A DNA stretch of 64,000 bases, from NCBI GenBank assembly GCA_040222855.1, contig JAVKCD010000019.1, forward strand, positions 124,001-188,000, read 5' to 3'. This DNA comes from Phycisphaeraceae bacterium (lineage in GTDB: Bacteria > Planctomycetota > Phycisphaerae > Phycisphaerales > Phycisphaeraceae). Positions 63,024 through 64,000 of the stretch are shown piece by piece. Within the stretch, counting starts at the first letter, position 1. Every line of letters begins with the position of its first letter. A program made the position numbers and the translations under genes. The notes below the pieces were generated by a model, which was not told the DNA's origin, ran no database searches, and was given only the letters and a program-made list of their open reading frames with translations.

Positions 63024-64000
63024 ATGGGACGTTTGTTGGACCTAGTGTATGGATTGGGGCTGGCGGTGGCGTCGCCCTGGCTGGTGTGGGGCCGGGGGGG
63101 CAAGGGTCCGGTGGACTGGGCCGGGAGATTCGGGAAAGGGGCGGTGATTCCGAGGGTAGAAGGCCAACGGCGAGTCCTGATTCATGCGGTAAGTCTCGGG
63201 GAGGTGAATCTGATCCGACTGCTGGTGAAGAAGCTCGAGGGGCACGAGTCGGGGCTGGACGTGGTGGTCGCGGCGACGACGAACACGGGTTTTGATCGTG
63301 CGGTGAAGCTTTTTGGCGCTGAGCGGGTGTTGCGCTATCCGTTTGATTTCACCTGGGCGGTGGATCGACTGCTGGACCGGGTGCGACCGGAGGTGGTGGT
63401 CGCGGTGGAGCTGGAGGTGTGGCCCAACCTCGTTGAGCGGTGTCGCAGGCGAGGGGTCCCGGTGGCCGTGGTAAACGGACGGCTCAGCGACAAGAGCATC
63501 AGGGGGTATCGAAGGCTACGGTGGCTGCTGCGAAAGACCTTTGCGCAGCTGGCGGCGGTTGGAGCGCAGACGCAGACCTATGCGGACCGGTTTGTTGAGA
63601 TGGGGGTGCCAGCGGAAAGAGTGTCGGTTCTCGACACGATGAAGTGGGACACGGCGGAGGTGGCGGAACAGGTCGAGGGGGCGGATGAACTGGCGCAGGA
63701 GATCGGCCTTGATCACTCACAGCCCGTCGTCGTACTCGGATCGACTGGCGTGGGTGAAGAGAGGCCGCTGGTCGAGGCGATTCGAGGGGTTGCGGGAGGC
63801 GTGCAGATCATGGTCGTCCCGCGCAAGCCCGAGCGGTTTGATGAAGTGGCGAAGGAGCTTGGGGATGTCAGGCGTAGGAGTAAGGGAGAGACCCTTGGCG
63901 ATGGTGGGGTCTATCTGCTGGACACGCTTGGGGAACTCCGCAGGGCGTATGCGCTGGCGGATGTGGTGGTGGTTGGGCGGAGCTTCAATGGCTGGGGTGG
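63024..64000 (+). CDS. waaA: 3-deoxy-D-manno-octulosonic acid transferase, partial (runs off right edge)
   Basis: About 325 codons are visible from the ATG at 63024. A short N-terminal hydrophobic helix anchors it to the inner membrane. IHAVSLGEVNLIRLLV, TTNTGFDRAV, VELEVWPNLVERC (the Glu-Glu pair of Kdo transferases), VVNGRLSDKS and LADVVVVGRSFNGWG are typical KdtA motifs. It adds Kdo to lipid A, showing that this organism makes LPS. The start is divergent from metG by 60 bases. The C-terminus lies outside the window. Confidence 0.9.
   Translation, partial: MGRLLDLVYGLGLAVASPWLVWGRGGKGPVDWAGRFGKGAVIPRVEGQRRVLIHAVSLGEVNLIRLLVKKLEGHESGLDVVVAATTNTGFDRAVKLFGAERVLRYPFDFTWAVDRLLDRVRPEVVVAVELEVWPNLVERCRRRGVPVAVVNGRLSDKSIRGYRRLRWLLRKTFAQLAAVGAQTQTYADRFVEMGVPAERVSVLDTMKWDTAEVAEQVEGADELAQEIGLDHSQPVVVLGSTGVGEERPLVEAIRGVAGGVQIMVVPRKPERFDEVAKELGDVRRRSKGETLGDGGVYLLDTLGELRRAYALADVVVVGRSFNGWG

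Overview
The window looks like a chromosomal segment of a Gram-negative planctomycete, probably class Phycisphaerae. This is inferred from a high-GC genome with a PEP-CTERM protein, a formylglycine enzyme beside an arylsulfatase, an LPS assembly set (WaaA, a giant LptC-like protein, an AsmA-like protein), Tat-type and lipoprotein signals, and many start codons without a strong Shine-Dalgarno. No rRNA, tRNA or CRISPR array was recognised.

Left part (1 to about 26.6 kb) reads as accessory DNA. It starts with a translationally coupled pair: a sacsin-like GHKL ATPase cut by the left edge and a DEAH helicase with a C-terminal DUF3883 domain. Then come a von Willebrand A protein, an XRE regulator with a palindromic operator, a conserved 329-aa protein of unknown role, an acidic protein, gene remnants, a DUF413-type protein and a second large helicase (PLD nuclease + DEAH helicase + DUF3427). 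From 14.2 to 24.0 kb lies a copper/silver-type efflux locus: CusA, CusB and CusC homologues plus a small metal-binding lipoprotein on the minus strand. Facing them are an ECF sigma factor, a membrane anti-sigma factor and an HMA-MauE fusion. Two divergent promoters of identical form (GGAACC-N17-CGTT) sit between the two halves. The part ends with a decayed integrase-like tail and a 21-bp imperfect repeat (24.36 and 26.57 kb) bracketing a PEP-CTERM gene.

Middle part (26.6 to about 49 kb) is backbone-like: a Gfo/Idh/MocA-aldo/keto reductase fusion, a Tat-exported aldo/keto reductase, FGE-sulfatase-phosphatase, an EAL phosphodiesterase, a stand-alone MetRS tRNA-binding domain, an AsmA-like protein, a biotin/hydrolase operon with two tandem small membrane proteins, aconitase, an FkbM methyltransferase, an HD-GYP protein and MiaA. 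Here the plus strand is C-rich whichever strand is coding.

Right part (about 50 to 64 kb) has the opposite bias (plus strand G-rich): topA, a CPCC protein, a beta-propeller protein, an acidic lipoprotein, glnA, phosphomannomutase, the LptC-like protein, a UbiE-like methyltransferase, metG and a truncated waaA. The strand-composition switch falls inside topA near 49.7 to 50.4 kb.
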